Positions 23,609 to 45,400 of a stretch of DNA of 64,000 nucleotides are shown here, piece after piece. A program made the position numbers and the translations under genes. The first letter of the stretch is position 1. Every line of letters begins with the position of its first letter. Under the pieces are notes generated by a model, which was given only the letters and a program-made list of their open reading frames with translations, was not told the DNA's origin and ran no database searches. This stretch comes from Gonium pectorale. Lineage: Eukaryota > Chlorophyta > Chlorophyceae > Chlamydomonadales > Volvocaceae. Location of the stretch: assembly GCA_001584585.1 (NCBI GenBank), contig LSYV01000020.1, positions 849,194-913,193 of the forward strand, written 5' to 3'.

Positions 23609-23613
23609 TTACA
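23609..23613 (-). terminator. Probable RecQ poly(A) signal (TGTAA on -)
   Basis: TTACA on + is TGTAA on -, about 235 bases past the RecQ stop codon. This is the expected algal signal at a normal distance. Confidence 0.6.
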
Positions 23614-23845
23614 GCTTAGCCCTATTCCATGGCCATCATTGCCACACAAGACATTCTTGCACCCCATTGTAAAAGTACTGCCATGTAAGGCCCAACGTGC
23701 ATTATCTTCCTTCACCGCGTTCATGAAAGACAATCCGCTCCGCATTTACTGAGCCACACGGCCATCCTGCGTGTAGACTGTCAAACACTCCTTCCTTCCT
23801 GTTGTGTCTGCTAGTGCCTGCCACAGGGTTTGCCATTTGCACCCC

Positions 23846-32554
<8,709 letters not shown>

Positions 32555-32974
32555 GATTGTCAGCCTCGATGCCCTTACACAGCATCAGACGTAGGGGCAG
32601 CAGCCCCAGACAGCTTGAACTCAACCCCCTATATCTCACGCATAAGCTCGATGCAATGTGCCATATGCAAACTGCAATGTGAGCAACCCCACAACTTGCC
32701 TCCCATTTGAATCCAAAGCCGTACATTTGGCTCTTTAAGGGCGCACCCGCATGATCTAGCCTGTTACGGCTGCATGCTGAAGGCGACCTCAAAGATATCG
32801 GTCTACAGGGCCAAACGCATTACCGCTTGCCTTGCTGTTGCGAATCCGATCATCGCCTCGTGTGTCACCGGGCTGCAACTCCCGCTGCAACTCCCGTTGC
32901 AGTAGAGAGGGTCTTCGGGCCCTTGTATGTGGGGAGTCCGCCGCACGTACTCGAGCACCGCCAAGTCGCCAAAC
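32555..32974. promoter_or_regulatory. Divergent promoter of RecQ (-) and the nucleotide-sugar transporter (+)
   Basis: A 420-base spacer between two head-to-head start codons must hold both promoters. I see no clear TATA box. A short direct repeat (CTGCAACTCCCG at 32874 and CTGCAACTCCCGTTGCAG at 32886) lies in the transporter's 5' UTR region. Confidence 0.55.
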
Positions 32975-34604
32975 ATGGCAACTGTTAAGGAGGCCGAGGA
33001 GGGCCAGGCCCTGCTTCCCAAGTCGACAGCTACCGCAGCAGCGCCCAGCAAGCACCTCGGCTTGCCGTCTGTGCTGGTTGCGGGCATAGCCTACTGCTGC
33101 GCCTCGGGCTCGATGGTGCTGCTGAACAAGCACGCGCTCGCGTCCTTCGGCTTCTCGGCGCCCAGCGCGCTCTTGTGCTTTCAGTGCGCACTCGCGGCCC
33201 TGCTGGTGAAGCTTTGCGAGGTCTTCGGCTGGGTGAAGCTGCAGCCCCTCAAGTGGGACCTCGTGTCGGTTTGGTTCCCGGTGAACCTGATCTTCGTGGG
33301 CATGATCGGGACCAGCTTCTATGCCCTCAAGGAGGTCGGCGTGGGTATGGTGACCGTCTGGAAGAACCTCAGCAACGTGGTGACAGGTGAGCGGCGAGGG
33401 GTGCAACAGCGGGGTCACGTAGGTATGGACGGGGCCCCCACCGTATCCTCCATGCCATGGCGGGTTTGACACAAGTCCATTTGGGGCAAGTACTGTGTCC
33501 TATGGAGACATGCTGCAATGTAGAGCACCGCAGATTCCTGCGTAACCCTCGTTGAGGTAGCAGGCGGTGCCAAGTTGAGACCAACTTCGTCCTACCCTTT
33601 CCTTTGCAGCAATGGGCGACGTCTTCATCTACAAGCGGTCATATACCTGGCCCGTGTGGGGTTGCCTGGGCCTCATGCTCGCGTCGGCCGTAGTGGGTGC
33701 CTCAACAGATTCGCGCTTTACGTGGTCTGGGTACTCTTGGCAGATTGCCAACTGCTTCTTTACGTCGGCATACGCTCTTTACCTGCGGAGTGTCATGGAC
33801 AAAGTGGCGGAGCACACCACCAACAAGCAGAAGGTACGAACCTAAACAGCGCGGGCGCTTACTGCCGCCGTTATCTTGCTGTCCAAAGCAACCGACCCGG
33901 TTGCTGCTCAGTCCCTCGTCCCTGCGTTAATTCCTCTAACACATGCGCACATTAATTCGGGGCTTCGCTGTCGCGCTTTCGTGAGTATCCGCCCGTCTTT
34001 GTCGCTTTCCTCCCTCCCTGCACATGCCACCGTCAACGGCTCGGTTCTCAGATGGACGAGTTCAGCATGGTACGTGAGCTACACTGGGTGTGGTACGCAC
34101 TCGCTAACGTGCGCGCACATACGGGCAGCTTGATCTCAGTAGGACGCAGCTTGCTGATGGCACCGTGCATTGCGTTAGGTTGCCCTGAGGTGCATCACGG
34201 TTCCTAAGTATTCAACAAGGAAACACACTATTGTCCTGGGTCAAAACCCCAATGTCCTGCAGGTGTACTACAACAACCTTCTCTCGATCCCGCCCATCCT
34301 CGCCATGATGTGGTACTTCGGGGAGTTCGAGGGCTTGACGCAGCAGGCTGCCCTGAGGAACAACACCTTCCTGCTCGTTTCCGCGATGGGTGGTATCATT
34401 GGCTTCGGCATCTCTTTCAGCAGCCTGTGGTTCCTGTCCCAGACGACGGCGACCATTTACAGCCTTGTGGGGGCGCTCAACAAGATCCCCGTCGCCATTG
34501 TGGGCCTGGTGGCGTTTGCCGAGCCCACCAACCCCAAAAACCTTGCAAGCATTGTTATCGGCCTGGGCGCTGGCGTCCTTTTCACCCGGGTTAAGAGCAA
34601 GTAG
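32975..34604 (+). CDS. GDP-mannose-type nucleotide-sugar transporter (VRG4/GONST-like)
   Basis: Four exons (32975-33386, 33610-33833, 34052-34069, 34263-34604) give 331 residues in phase. VRG4/GONST1 proteins carry GDP-mannose into the Golgi lumen in exchange for GMP. What shows this: about ten hydrophobic segments spread over the length, the diagnostic nucleotide-binding motif GALNK (residues 288-292, in YSLVGALNKIPVAIVGLVAF), the N-terminal ASGSMVLLNKHAL, and WKNLSNVVTAMGDVF, which matches the family's second signature region. The length fits the family. The ATG at 32975 was chosen over an in-frame ATG 48 bases upstream, because it has a better context (AAACATGGC) and starts directly with the acidic cytosolic tail. 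The third exon is only 18 nt. GDP-fucose transport is less likely given GALNK. Confidence 0.92.
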
Positions 34605-36881
34605 ACCAGTTCATGCCGTGATTTGACGCCTGCTGACCTGGAAGTGAGTTGTAGATAGGCGTTTCAGCATCCAGCATGCCGAAGTTGGCGAGGGTGACCA
34701 GCATAACGGCGGATGGTATGGGCAGGTCGCTACCGGAGGGACTGTCGCCGGTACACAGCAGAAGCTCGCATTGGTTACGTCATTGCGTTTTCGAAGGGAT
34801 GTACTGCGCATTCTATTGTGCGCATGTTCGCACAGCGTAACAAGCACTGTCTGACGCAGCCTGCTGGCAAGTATGCGGGCTAAGCCGGTATGCCGGCGTT
34901 GGCATGCCTCTGGCCAGTGGCTAAGCCGGTCGGTGTTGGTTAGTACATGTCTTGTAGATATAATCGGTGCAATATCATTGCTTACCCTCTTGGGTGCATG
35001 CCAGGAGTGGGCAATGTTTAAGGCGTAGCCCGCTATCATGGCGTTTCTGCCCCATCCTTTATATGTGTATGCCTTTGCAGAGTGTCTCTGACTGGGTCGT
35101 GTCTAAACTATGCAGTGCACAAACTTGTCACAAGGGAAGGATGCAAGTGCACCCTAGCACCACCACCTAGTTGCAGCGGCGAGGATCTTTGCCGCGAGCT
35201 TGCAGGCTGCACGCGGCTCCAGGCATGCTCAGGCGGTACGAGCTAACTGGCTCCCGACCTGCCATGGCAGAATTGGTGTGAACACTCTTGTGCCCTATTT
35301 AGCGGCGAGCGGCGCAAGAAAAAGGTGAAACCTGCACAGAAAGAGGGAGCCCGCCTCTACGTACCGTACAGTTTCAGCAAAGGACCTGAACGGTTTGCTT
35401 GTTTAGCGTGTATCGTATCGTATGAAGCCAACGTCAAAATGCATCCTGCGGGGCTTAAATACGCACTATGCAAAATGGCCCAATCGTACATGGCCAACCA
35501 CCGTATTGCATGCACTCAAACGCCACGCCCCCCCTTTTATCGAGTAGAGTCAAGGGAACTCGTCAAGCTGAGCCTGGCGCGCTTTGCGGAGAGCACGCTG
35601 TAGTGAGGTAGGAGGCCACCGCCACGCCCACCGTGCGCCTCGTGGCCTTGGCTCCGAAAAGGGCGTGTTGCGCTGAGATGGCGTCGCAGCCACCACCGTA
35701 CGTTCCAGTCGAATCGGCCCTTTCCCTGCCAACAGCCCCAGCACCGCACGAAGCTGCCACCCGCCCAGTCGCCTGGTTGTCTTGCCCGCTGATCAGCTGA
35801 TAGATAGACCCCAGGAAGCCTGAGAAGTTGCTCCGCTGCAGCTGAATGGGCTAGGGGTGTGCAGCGGTTGCTCCCAGCCAGCGCCTGCATGTCTTACGGG
35901 GCACCCAACCGATCCATCGTGGAGACGGGTCGCTGAAGTCTCGTACCAAGTCTCCCGTCATTCGGCTCTTCACGTCACATGTATCGAGTCATCCGCTCGC
36001 ATACATCGCTTACAGGTCATCCCCTAGCGCTGCCCCTATATGTCTCTGTAGGCCTCTGTAGGTCCGTAAGTGACGAAGGGGTGGGTGTGCTCCCCGCGCA
36101 TCCTCGCAACCGTGCGAACATGCCACATGGCTGCTGCAGGGTTAGTGTGGCAGGAACCTATCTGGCAAGCGAGGGCCGTACTGAAAGAGTCATGCACGCG
36201 CCGAACTGAACCTACATCTCCCATCGTGTTGAATCGCCCGTCTTATTGAGAAGCCTGACAGTTGTAGGCCCACATGTGCACGTGCACGCAGTACTAGGCT
36301 ATACCAGGCTACCAAGAGCTTCGCAGCAGCCCATCAAGCTCTACGCACGTCCACGGTCATCCTGCTGCCCGGTCTTCTTCTGGAGAGGAGACTTCACCTG
36401 GTCTTCCCACTCTGTTCATGTCACGGAGATTGCTTACGCGTAATAACCATCTATGCGAGGGGTAAAGACTGAGGAACGCTGCATGTCAAGTGGATATGCG
36501 AACACGCTATGTGAGCGCTTTGGCATGGCCCCGCAAGCTCGGCACTGCTGAGGGTGGGGTGTTCTGCTGCGGGGACAAGATATCTTGTGACCACGGCCTC
36601 GCGCCCCTGGCGCCAACCGTCAATCTTATATTTCGATCGATCCGTCTATGTCGGAAGGGGGGCGATAAGAATCCGCTGCCACCTGGCCCTGGCACGTAAC
36701 CCGCCCGTCGTACGGCGTGGCGGGTGGAGCGATCCTCCTGGCCTGCATCACTTGTCATCCTCATCCCTAGCCCCACAGTCAGCTCTGTAGCGCCTAACGC
36801 TGCGAACCTGCTTAACCTACAAAAATTGCGGCGCCCATCCACATTAGCTCTACCTTGCTCTTCACCAGATAGCAGACCAAA
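34605..36881. other. Intergenic, no firm gene
   Basis: Should hold the transporter's 3' UTR and the promoter of the eIF2 alpha gene. One exon-like open frame on the - strand (35563-35841) is listed separately at low confidence. Nothing else is supported. Confidence 0.5.
35563..35841 (-). CDS. Possible isolated exon (unrecognised)
   Basis: A 93-codon frame follows a plausible acceptor (CCCATTCAG) and ends in TGA. Its first 23 codons have the G/C-ending bias of real exons here (LQRSNFSGFLGSIYQLISG). The middle is less coding-like, and the end (KATRRTVGVAVASYLTTACS) is again plausible. No upstream exon, start codon or family match was found, so it may be chance. Confidence 0.15.
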   Translation of the reverse strand: MQRSNFSGFLGSIYQLISGQDNQATGRVAASCGAGAVGRERADSTGTYGGGCDAISAQHALFGAKATRRTVGVAVASYLTTACSPQSAPGSA

Positions 36882-39800
36882 ATGTCTCAACACCAGGACT
36901 GTCGCATGTATGAAGCAAAGTATCCAGAGGTCGATGACGTAGTAATGGTGCAGGTGCGCAAGCAGCGAGGCGCCGCAGCTGAGCCAGCACGGACTCCGAG
37001 CATCTTGGCCCGCAGGTCAAGTCCATTGCTGAGATGGGTGCCTACGTCTCGCTTCTGGAGTACAATGGAATTGAGGGCATGATCTTGCTCTCGGAGCTCT
37101 CACGCCGGCGAATTCGCTCAATCACAAAGTTGATTAAGGTGAGCAGTGATGAAGCTAATGAACTGCTCAATCAGGTTCGCAGTGCCCTTTGCCGGCGGCT
37201 GCATCAACCGGCTGCCGCTTCTGGCAGGTCGGCCGGCAAGAGCCGGTTATGGTCCTGCGTGTGGATAAAGAGAAGGGCTACATCGACTTGTCGAAGCGGT
37301 ACGTTGTAATGCCTGCTTGTCTCCACGGGTCTTCCCCGGTCACTGATGTGCCCGGCCGGGTTCTGCAGGCGCGTGTCCCAGGAGGACGTGCAGAAGTGCG
37401 AGGAGCGATACAACAAGTCGAAGCTGGTAGGTGGGGACAGCTGGGCTGATGAGGCAGGATGGGGAAAGGGGCGGGGTAGGGGGGTGGGGTAAAGTCAGCT
37501 GCTGCCAGGTGGTCTTCTGTAGTTGGATTGGGCACTGCGTTATGGAAATCTGGTGGGCATATGCAAGGAATCGACCCAGTCAGGACTGCATGATGAAGAG
37601 GCGTGCCACTTGGGGTGCAGCGACCGCTTTGGGCCGCGCCAGCCGTGGTCCTTGTACAGCTCGAGCACATCCTCCCCCCACGAGTATATCTGCGTGCCGA
37701 CTGCCGCACCCTGTCTGGCGGTTGCACCTGCGCTCTTGGACGCGCCCGTACCCTGAGCAAGTGAGCTGCCGGATGATCGGAGGCATGGATGTATGTGCCG
37801 GCCGTGCATGTGCTCGGCAGCGAGCAGGGGCTGTCTCCGTTATGCGGGTACGGGTCAGTCATGTTGCAGCCCTGTGGAGCCACGCCCCAGCCCCGCAGCA
37901 GCAACTCACGGACGAAGGATGGGCTGGTGCACGGGCTGGGAGCTGGCGCCCGGCGTTGCGGGCTGTTCCTCTGTCCGTGCGTGCGGCATGGACAGCAGCC
38001 GGGTTTCTGTTAAGATGTGCAAGGGGTGCAATGTGGCACAGACCCGTCTGTGCCCCGTGCTGGGCACCGTTCGGGCGCCCCTCATGCAAGGCCTGGAAGG
38101 GGGCGGGTGCCAGGGTAGCGGTCTACGGGCCCTTCCCGGCTGGGTCGCCATGCACTAAGGCTTGAACTTGGTCTGGCTCTAGTTGCCACGTGGTTGCATT
38201 ACCCCGAGTCGTGCATTAGCAGCGCATCAGGAGCGACGACATATTGGCGCAAGCGCGGCGGGTGCTGCTTGTTGGGCTTGAAGTGCGAGGTAGCTGTCTT
38301 CAAATACTACACGTGCTGAACGGAAGTAGAGAGACACTGAATGGAGCTTGCCTGACGCTCGGGTGTGGTAAGTGGCTACTAGTCGTCCTCTTCGCACAGA
38401 GCGCTGTGCAGCTTCTGTCCTAACGACCTTCGGGCATCTTGGTAGCCGGCCGATTTACGTCCTTTCCTTTACCCCCTTCCCGAAGGTCCACTCGATCATG
38501 CGGCACGTGGCAGAGACCACGGGGCGAGACCTGGAGGCGCTGTACGACAACATCTCCTGGCCGCTCTACAAGCTGTACGGCCACGCGTTTGACGCATTCA
38601 AGAACATGGTGTCGGACGAGGGTGACACCATATTCAAGCGCCTCGAGGAGGAGAAGGGAGCCGCCGCCACGCAGCTGCTATCGCCGGAGGTGCGGACCGG
38701 ATCCCGATCAGCTATTACGCAGGAAGTTGTGTGCCCTGCGCGACTGCGAGCGGACTCGGCGCGCGGCTGCCGCAACTGATACTAGCAGTCCTGTGGAGCC
38801 TGGTCTGTTCGCCGTGTGTCATGCCCCGTCCCGCATATCATGCTTTGCGCGTCTCCGCAGGCAGTTACCCCAGGCTTCGCTCCAGCATCAGCGGAACATC
38901 TGAGGATGAAGGGTCCATCCCGCATGCACAGCTTCCCCTCCTAATACCTTACGAACTGCCCTGGCTGCTCCTAATTTTCCTGCAGGTGCGTGAGGCGCTG
39001 TTGAAAAACATCAAGCGCCGCATGACGCCGCAGCCTCTCAAGATCCGCGCCGACGTGGAGATGACGTGCTTCACGTACGACGGCATTGAGCACATCAAGG
39101 CCGCCATCCGCGCCGCCGAGGCGGTTAGCGTCGAGGAGTGCCCCGTCAAGATGAAGCTGGTCGCGCCGCCGCTGTACGTGCTCACCACGCAGACGCTCGA
39201 TAAGAACAAGGGCATTGAGGTGCTCACGACGGGTGAGTGAGTGACGCGGGGATAGTGCTGGACTGGCGCATGGCGCGTGCTGGTCTGACGCGTTGCGCTG
39301 CACGCCTGTCCACAAGAGCTTGGTGCCCAAGGGTGACTTACGTCGCCGCCAGTCTGGCCGCAAGTCGGTGTTTGTCGCGGAAGGGTGCCGCCGTATCAGC
39401 ATGCAGGGGCAGCCTCCCGAGTCCTCGGTATTGGCCGCTTTCGACTGGGCCTCAGCACTGGGCTCGGACCTTGATACCGTCGCTCCCTCTATGCCCCGCT
39501 GGCCCCGCCCTCCAGCCTGTGAGGCGTGCCAAAAGTCGATCGAGTCCAACCGGGGCAAGCTGGTGGTCAAGGAGGCGGCGCGGGCGGTTAGCGAGCGCGA
39601 CGACCGGCTGCTCAGCGAGAAGATGGAGCAGCTGGAGGCGGCCAACCAGGAGGTGCGGAGCAGCGGGGGAGCAGGGGAGGACGGGGAGACAGCGGGGAAG
39701 CGCGTGGGCGGCGACCGCTCACGGGGCCATGCAGGCGCACAAAACAGATAGAACAGGATGCAATGGCTCGCAGCAGATGTCTGTACACGTATTTGCGCCG

Positions 39801-40107
39801 CATGCCGATATCCCCTTTTCACGCGGCCCCGCGCGCTTTTTCTCGTGGGATGTGGTCTTTCCTTTCAAGGGCCTGGCTGGTTCAGTCGTGTGACACGCCC
39901 TCTCGCCCTTCCCCCGCGGCTGCCACCTGGAACTCAGCCTTTGGCGGTTCGGGATGATACGTGCCTCCGGCCCCCCGTCGATAACGCCTTCCAATCCTGT
40001 GTCCTACACGGCTGCAGGTGGACGGCGACGACGAGAGCGAGGAGGAGGAGGACGTGGGCATGGGCGACATCGATGTGGAGGCGGGCCCCGCGTTTGTGGA
40101 GGTATAA
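36882..40107 (+). CDS. EIF2S1: Translation initiation factor eIF2, alpha subunit
   Basis: Eight exons (36882-36953, 37016-37138, 37228-37298, 37369-37426, 38486-38689, 38986-39232, 39516-39652, 40018-40107) give 333 residues in phase. eIF2 alpha is part of the eIF2-GTP-Met-tRNAi complex in the cytosol. Its phosphorylation by GCN2-type kinases blocks eIF2B and lowers general translation. The S1 domain is nearly identical to other eukaryotes ([34 protein letters not shown]). The regulatory serine is kept in [11 protein letters not shown] (Ser53 counting Met, equal to Ser51 in mammals). Then follow [17 protein letters not shown], the helical middle ([20 protein letters not shown]), the alpha-beta domain ([20 protein letters not shown]) and an acidic tail ([11 protein letters not shown]). 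The 1.06-kb intron after exon 4 is the longest. A CEACQ pair in the C-terminal domain is unusual. Confidence 0.97.
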
Positions 40108-42478
40108 ACGGCCAATCGAGAGGCCGCTTGGCGGGCGTTCAGCTCAGGAGTCAGTGCTCACGGAGGCACATGCCGGCGGCCAGGAGCGCTCAAAATGCGT
40201 CCTTTTCTTCGGTTGGCGCGATTAGTGGACGGCAGCAAGTGAAGGCAGAGCGAGAACGGGGCTTGCCTAGCGAAGCGGGCATTGCGAGGGGGTAGGGGTA
40301 TGGGGGGATGCGGCCACGGGCCAGCGTCAGGCCCCGCAGCGGTGCACTGTCGCTGATATGGCCTCGACGAGAACAACGGTTAAAGCGGTCAGCGGCTGAA
40401 CTAAGAGGTGGGGCAAGGGGAAGTGGTGCAGGTGGACGACTCGTGGACGCAGGTGTGCATTCGGGCGATGCGGTTATGGCATGTGTGTGCGCCCCGTTGT
40501 GCAGCTGCTCTGACCCGGATTGTAGGTGGTGGCTCACCGTGACTGGGACCAAGCACTTCACCCGTAGTCATGAAGGCGTCGTTTCGACGAGCTGGCCGCG
40601 TGGAAAAGGGCAGTAGGTACATAACCTGTGTTTGTCGCGCATAGCGGCGTGCACGTAAGAAGGCCGATGGAAGCAGGCGGGTAACATCGACACGTCACAC
40701 GATCAAGAAGCTGTGACCAGCGCTGTATGTGGTTGTTACGATGCTCGGGGCAGGGCCGCGATTGGAGCAGAGTTACGGTTGTCGTGGACGTCAGGACGCA
40801 CAGCCTCTGCTCAGCAGGCTAGTAGGGCGGCGAATGGGGCTAGTCCAGTACGGACCATGCTCATGCAGGACCATACAGACGCCTAGTCCAGAGAGCGGCG
40901 AAGGGTGCACTCAGCCACAGGCCGGCGCGGCTGCCTCCCCAGACCTGCCCAGCATGGTCACCTGTACGTGCGTGTCGTTAAACCACAAGAAGCAGGCAAT
41001 CTGATTGGTAGCGATATCCATGTTAGGCTGCATGGAGCATGCATGGAGCATGCATGAGCAAGCTGCCACCCATTACGCCAGCTGACCCGTCAAGCTCGGC
41101 GCTCCACAACAACTGCGACCCCTCGTGGTGCTACCCGTTCATCGGCACTCGGCTCCCGGGAACAGCTTCTGGTAGCCACGTCACCTGCCTCAAGCACCCA
41201 ACCTCAACTCGCCCGGCATGGCCATTGCAAGCAGCCGCAACCTGCATCGGTGCCGACTGACCCCGTGCGATTACCATCCCGTATTCCAGGTCTGGAGTAC
41301 ACAGGCATACGGAATCGGTGGTGCAAGCCGGGTGCGGTAGGGCTTATGAACCGGTGGCCGCCGAGACGCCGATGGGCCCGCACAGCAAAACACAGACAAG
41401 TGAACCTCGGGTACCGGTAATTGTCTTTTGTGTCTGCAGGACGGGAGGGTCTGCCTGCCCGCTTGCATTGGCCGCCGCGCCCACCTGTGTCAACGTGCCC
41501 TTCTGGAAACGCGCCTTCAAGCTGCAAAGCTCCTGTATGCCGTACAACCCTCTAGCCAAACATGTAAAAGCGGGTCAAGTGCACACGTCACTGGGGCACT
41601 GGGCGTGATCCCGTGGGGTACGGACCGCCCGCGGATCGTACGCAGCCCCGCTGAGGTTGCCCATTTCAGCAACAGGCTTCAATACACAATTGTGCAATCC
41701 TATCCCGTACTTCGCGGCCACAACCCGATAACAGACGGTCATGTGCGGCCTGCGGCAAGCTTGGGCCTGACATGCCCGGCAACCAGCAAGGCTTCATGGT
41801 TGGTGGAAATCCTTCCCCCATCGACTGGATGTGCGCCCATTGCGGAGCCTGGCTGGGGGACCAGGAAACGCTGCTGGGTCCCGCAAGGGTTGATACCCAT
41901 GGCGGTCCATGCGCATGCCGGTAAAACCATGACCCACCATCAGCTAGAGCTCCAGTGGAAACATGTGCATGCAATACTGCAACACAACGCAACAGACACC
42001 CACATCTTCGGTAACTGGCCGCCAGTGCACGAACCGCAACCCTCACACTCTTCAATGCACGCCTCTCAGACAGCACGTAAAACGAGCTGCGGACCTACAC
42101 GCGTAGGGTGCCTACGCATGGTCCCACGCACCCTCGAAGTGATCGCCTGGAGAACGCCAATCCCCCGTTACCAGCATCATCCGCCATTACTCCTTTCAAC
42201 ATCGCTTATAACATAGGAAACGCCAATGCCTCCCCTCATGACGATGGAGTTGCAGAGCCCGACTACAAAATCTCTGTCTCCCGCTCGCATAAGCATTGCT
42301 GGGTTGGAGGCATCGCCATGTAAGCCCATTGGCATGCATCCCAAGACATCACAATCTTTGACAGCAAGACTTGGCCTTCCGGTTTCGTGTGAGTCGCCGC
42401 AAGCTGAGCCCGCATTGGCAACTCCTCCGCACAACCGGCTATCTGTGACCCAGGTACGCGCCGGTGCTCCCCGCCTTG
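40108..42478. other. Convergent intergenic region, no gene seen
   Basis: Lies between the 3' ends of eIF2 alpha (+) and the cyclase (-). Open frames are short and lack coding bias. A small GCATGGAGCAT repeat occurs near 41031-41052, and a + strand TGTAA at 41563-41567. Both 3' UTRs must lie here. Confidence 0.5.
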
Positions 42479-45400
42479 TCATCCGCAGTAACTGGTGCCC
42501 GTGAGAGCCGCCGTCGGCCCGCATCCAGAGTCGAGGGTTCCAGGCAAGTGCGCCTCCGGCTGCTTCTCCTCCAGCCAGAACGTCTCCAGCTGCCTGCGGG
42601 GCGGCAGACGGAGCACTCAGCCCGAGCAAGAAGGGGAGCAAAGTTGTCGGGTAAGGAACGGTCAACCGGTGCGCCCATCGCCCATCGCCAACCGCCAACA
42701 AGAGGCACGCGGTCGGGGAGCCAGGGCTCGCAGTCAGCCTCCGGCGCGACGCCACCGCTCATACGCACCTCGCTCTGGTTGAGCTGGCGTCACAGCTCCC
42801 GCCCCTCCACCGCATACATCCGCCCGCCCATGCACCAGCCCGCCTCCCCGCATGCGGCATGCCCCGCTCACCCCTTGCCCTTGATGTGCCGCAGCCCGCG
42901 GCTGATGACGAGCACGTCCGGCCACTGCTCCGCCACCAGGGCGGCGAAGGCGGCGCTGCAATGCACCCGGTCCGCCTCGCTGTTGTGCTCCATGCGCGCC
43001 GCCGTGTTCACTGCGCCGCCGCCAAAGGTGCGCCGGGCGTTGCGGACGGGGTCAGAGCTGGCGGTAGAGAAGAGCGTAATGAGCCACCCGTACGCAGTAT
43101 AGAAGCAAGCGGCCGGCGCGTCGCAGCAGAGGCTTCCCGACTGCTGCACCTTCTAGCATCCCTCCCGCCCATTATTCCCTCCATAAGAACTCACCTGCGT
43201 CGCCGAACAGGCAGAAGCGCCTGTTGAGAGTACCCACCACGCTGCCCACCACGGGGCCGCAGTGCAGCCCCACGCGGATGCGCACGCAGCCCAGCTCGGG
43301 CCGCTCGGGGTGCACGGGCAGGCTGTTGGCGCCGCGGATGGCGTCGAGCGCAAACTGCGTGATGAGGCGCGCGTGGCAGTCGGGCTGCGGCCAGCGCAGG
43401 TTGCCCACCGCCAGGTAGGCGTCGCCCACCGTCTCGACCTGCAATGGGAAGAGGGACGGGTGGATGGTTGGGTGGAGCGGAGAACATGCGAGAGAGCCAG
43501 GCGCGGGCGGGGTGATCGTGCTTTTATTAATAAAACATGGAACGGAACAGCTCAAAGAAGGGATGCTCGGACTCCTAACGACTTCAGACTAAGCGGAACA
43601 GCGATGGGCCAAGGCCAAAGCGCATGACAAGGATCAACGCAATACCGGCGCGTGCACCCACCCCACCTTGAACAGCTCCAGCGCCTGGCACAGGCCGTCG
43701 AACAGCGAGTAGAGGCGGTGCATGAGGTCCATCACCTCGTGGGGCTGAAGCTGGGCGCACAGGTCTGTGTAGCCTACCTGTGTGTGTAGGGGGGTGGGGG
43801 GTGGGAGGTGGGGGGCGGGGCAACAGGCGTGCTCGAAACCATGTTACAGAGCAGCACAGCCCGCCTGTGTGGAGGTGGTGCCGCACGGCTCGGCAGGGCG
43901 GGCGAGGTTAGGAGGTAGTGGGCGGGGACGATGAGAGTGTTGGTGGGCGGGAGCAGCAGGGGCGCGCTGAGGCAGGGCGGCAGAGGGGGCCGCTTGCCAC
44001 TGCGCTGAGGGGAGGGTTGTGAGGACTGCCGACCCCACTCACAATGTCCGAGAAGAAGATGGACACGCACTCGTAGCGCTCCGGTTGCACGGTCTCGCCC
44101 GCCCGCAGCGCGTTCGCAACCTGCGGGGCACGGAGTGCGGGGGGCGGGGGGCCAGGGCGATCACGCGGTACGTGAGCAAGCTGCGCGGTGACAGCCAGTC
44201 CGCTGTACCGTAGCTGCGCCCACGGGGGCAGGGAGGGAGAGAAGAGGTTGCGACGCGTTCTCATTCGAGTAGCTTGTTGCGCATGCGTCCCTTGGAGGCA
44301 GGGGTAGAGCGCCCCGCTTGGCGGCGGCACGCGGGGGTTGCAAGCAGCGGGGCGATGGGCGCTGCTTGACATAGGCCGCCATGCGCGGGAGCCAGAGGGC
44401 TGACAATGGCGGTGAAACTGCTACTGTCCGCGGTGCGGCCGCAGGGTGCGGCAGCTGCAGGCAGGGCGCCCCGCCGTGGCCGGGAAACCAGCCGGTCCTA
44501 CCTTGGGCGGGAAGATGTCGTACAGCAGGTCGTCGGCGGCGACCATGTGCCTGGGTTGCAGGGGATGGCAGGGGAGCAGCGCAAGCTATGGGTCTGGAGG
44601 CATGCCCCGGAACACTGCAATCCCGCAGAGCCACCTGCCCGCTTGGCTGCGCCGCGCGCCAACCGCCTAACACCGCACACGACTCAAGCGTGCGCCTCTC
44701 ACTGCCGCACACTGCCGCCGGCATGGATACTGGCACGTGCCCACCCGCCCGTGAGCTACTCGTCAGCGCTCACCCCATGAGCCGCGGCGCGCCAGCGTGC
44801 TCCGGCTGCCGATGCGGCGCCAACTCCTCTCCACCCGGTCCGGCCCCGGCGCCGATGTTGCCTTGCAAGACCCGACGCCGGACGCTTCCCCCTGCCTGCA
44901 GGCCATGCGGCCCAAGCACCGGCGGCGCGCCGAGCATAAGCGAGCGCCGCCGCGCAGCAGCGGCAGCGGCTCCGCCCATCGCCACGAAGCTGCCCTCTCG
45001 TACGCACACCAAGTTTGAAAGCATCGAGTCCCCCCCGCCAAGTGGCGACGACGGCACCGCCCCCAGGACCATGTCCTTGGCGGACTTGGCCCCGGGGCTG
45101 GCGGGAGCGGCATGCACCAGGCCGTGCGTCAGAGCCCGGCGCACGGCCCCGCCCAGCTCCGCCAGCACCTCCCCGGCGCGCGGCCGCTGCTGCGGGTCAG
45201 GGGCCATGCAGCGGCGGGCCAGCGCCGCCAGCGGCGGGCACACGCCCTCCAGCGCCTCCAGCATCGCGGCGTCCTGCTCTCGCAGCGCGACCTCGTCCAC
45301 GAACGCCAGCGCCGCCATGGAGCGCTCCCGATAGGCCAGGGCTAGGCCCAGGCCGCCGGAGCCGTGGCGCCGCAAATCGTCGCTGTCGGCCCGGCCCGGC

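Larger units (their letters stand above)
23425..23845. other. Convergent 3' region with assembly gap
   Basis: Contains the end of the zinc-finger relic, a 20-N gap, and the 3' UTR of the RecQ gene on the - strand. No separate gene is seen. Confidence 0.6.

Noticed and set aside
32927..32974. Upstream in-frame ATG for the nucleotide-sugar transporter
   Set aside because: Would add 16 residues with no similarity to the family, and has a weaker context than the ATG at 32975.
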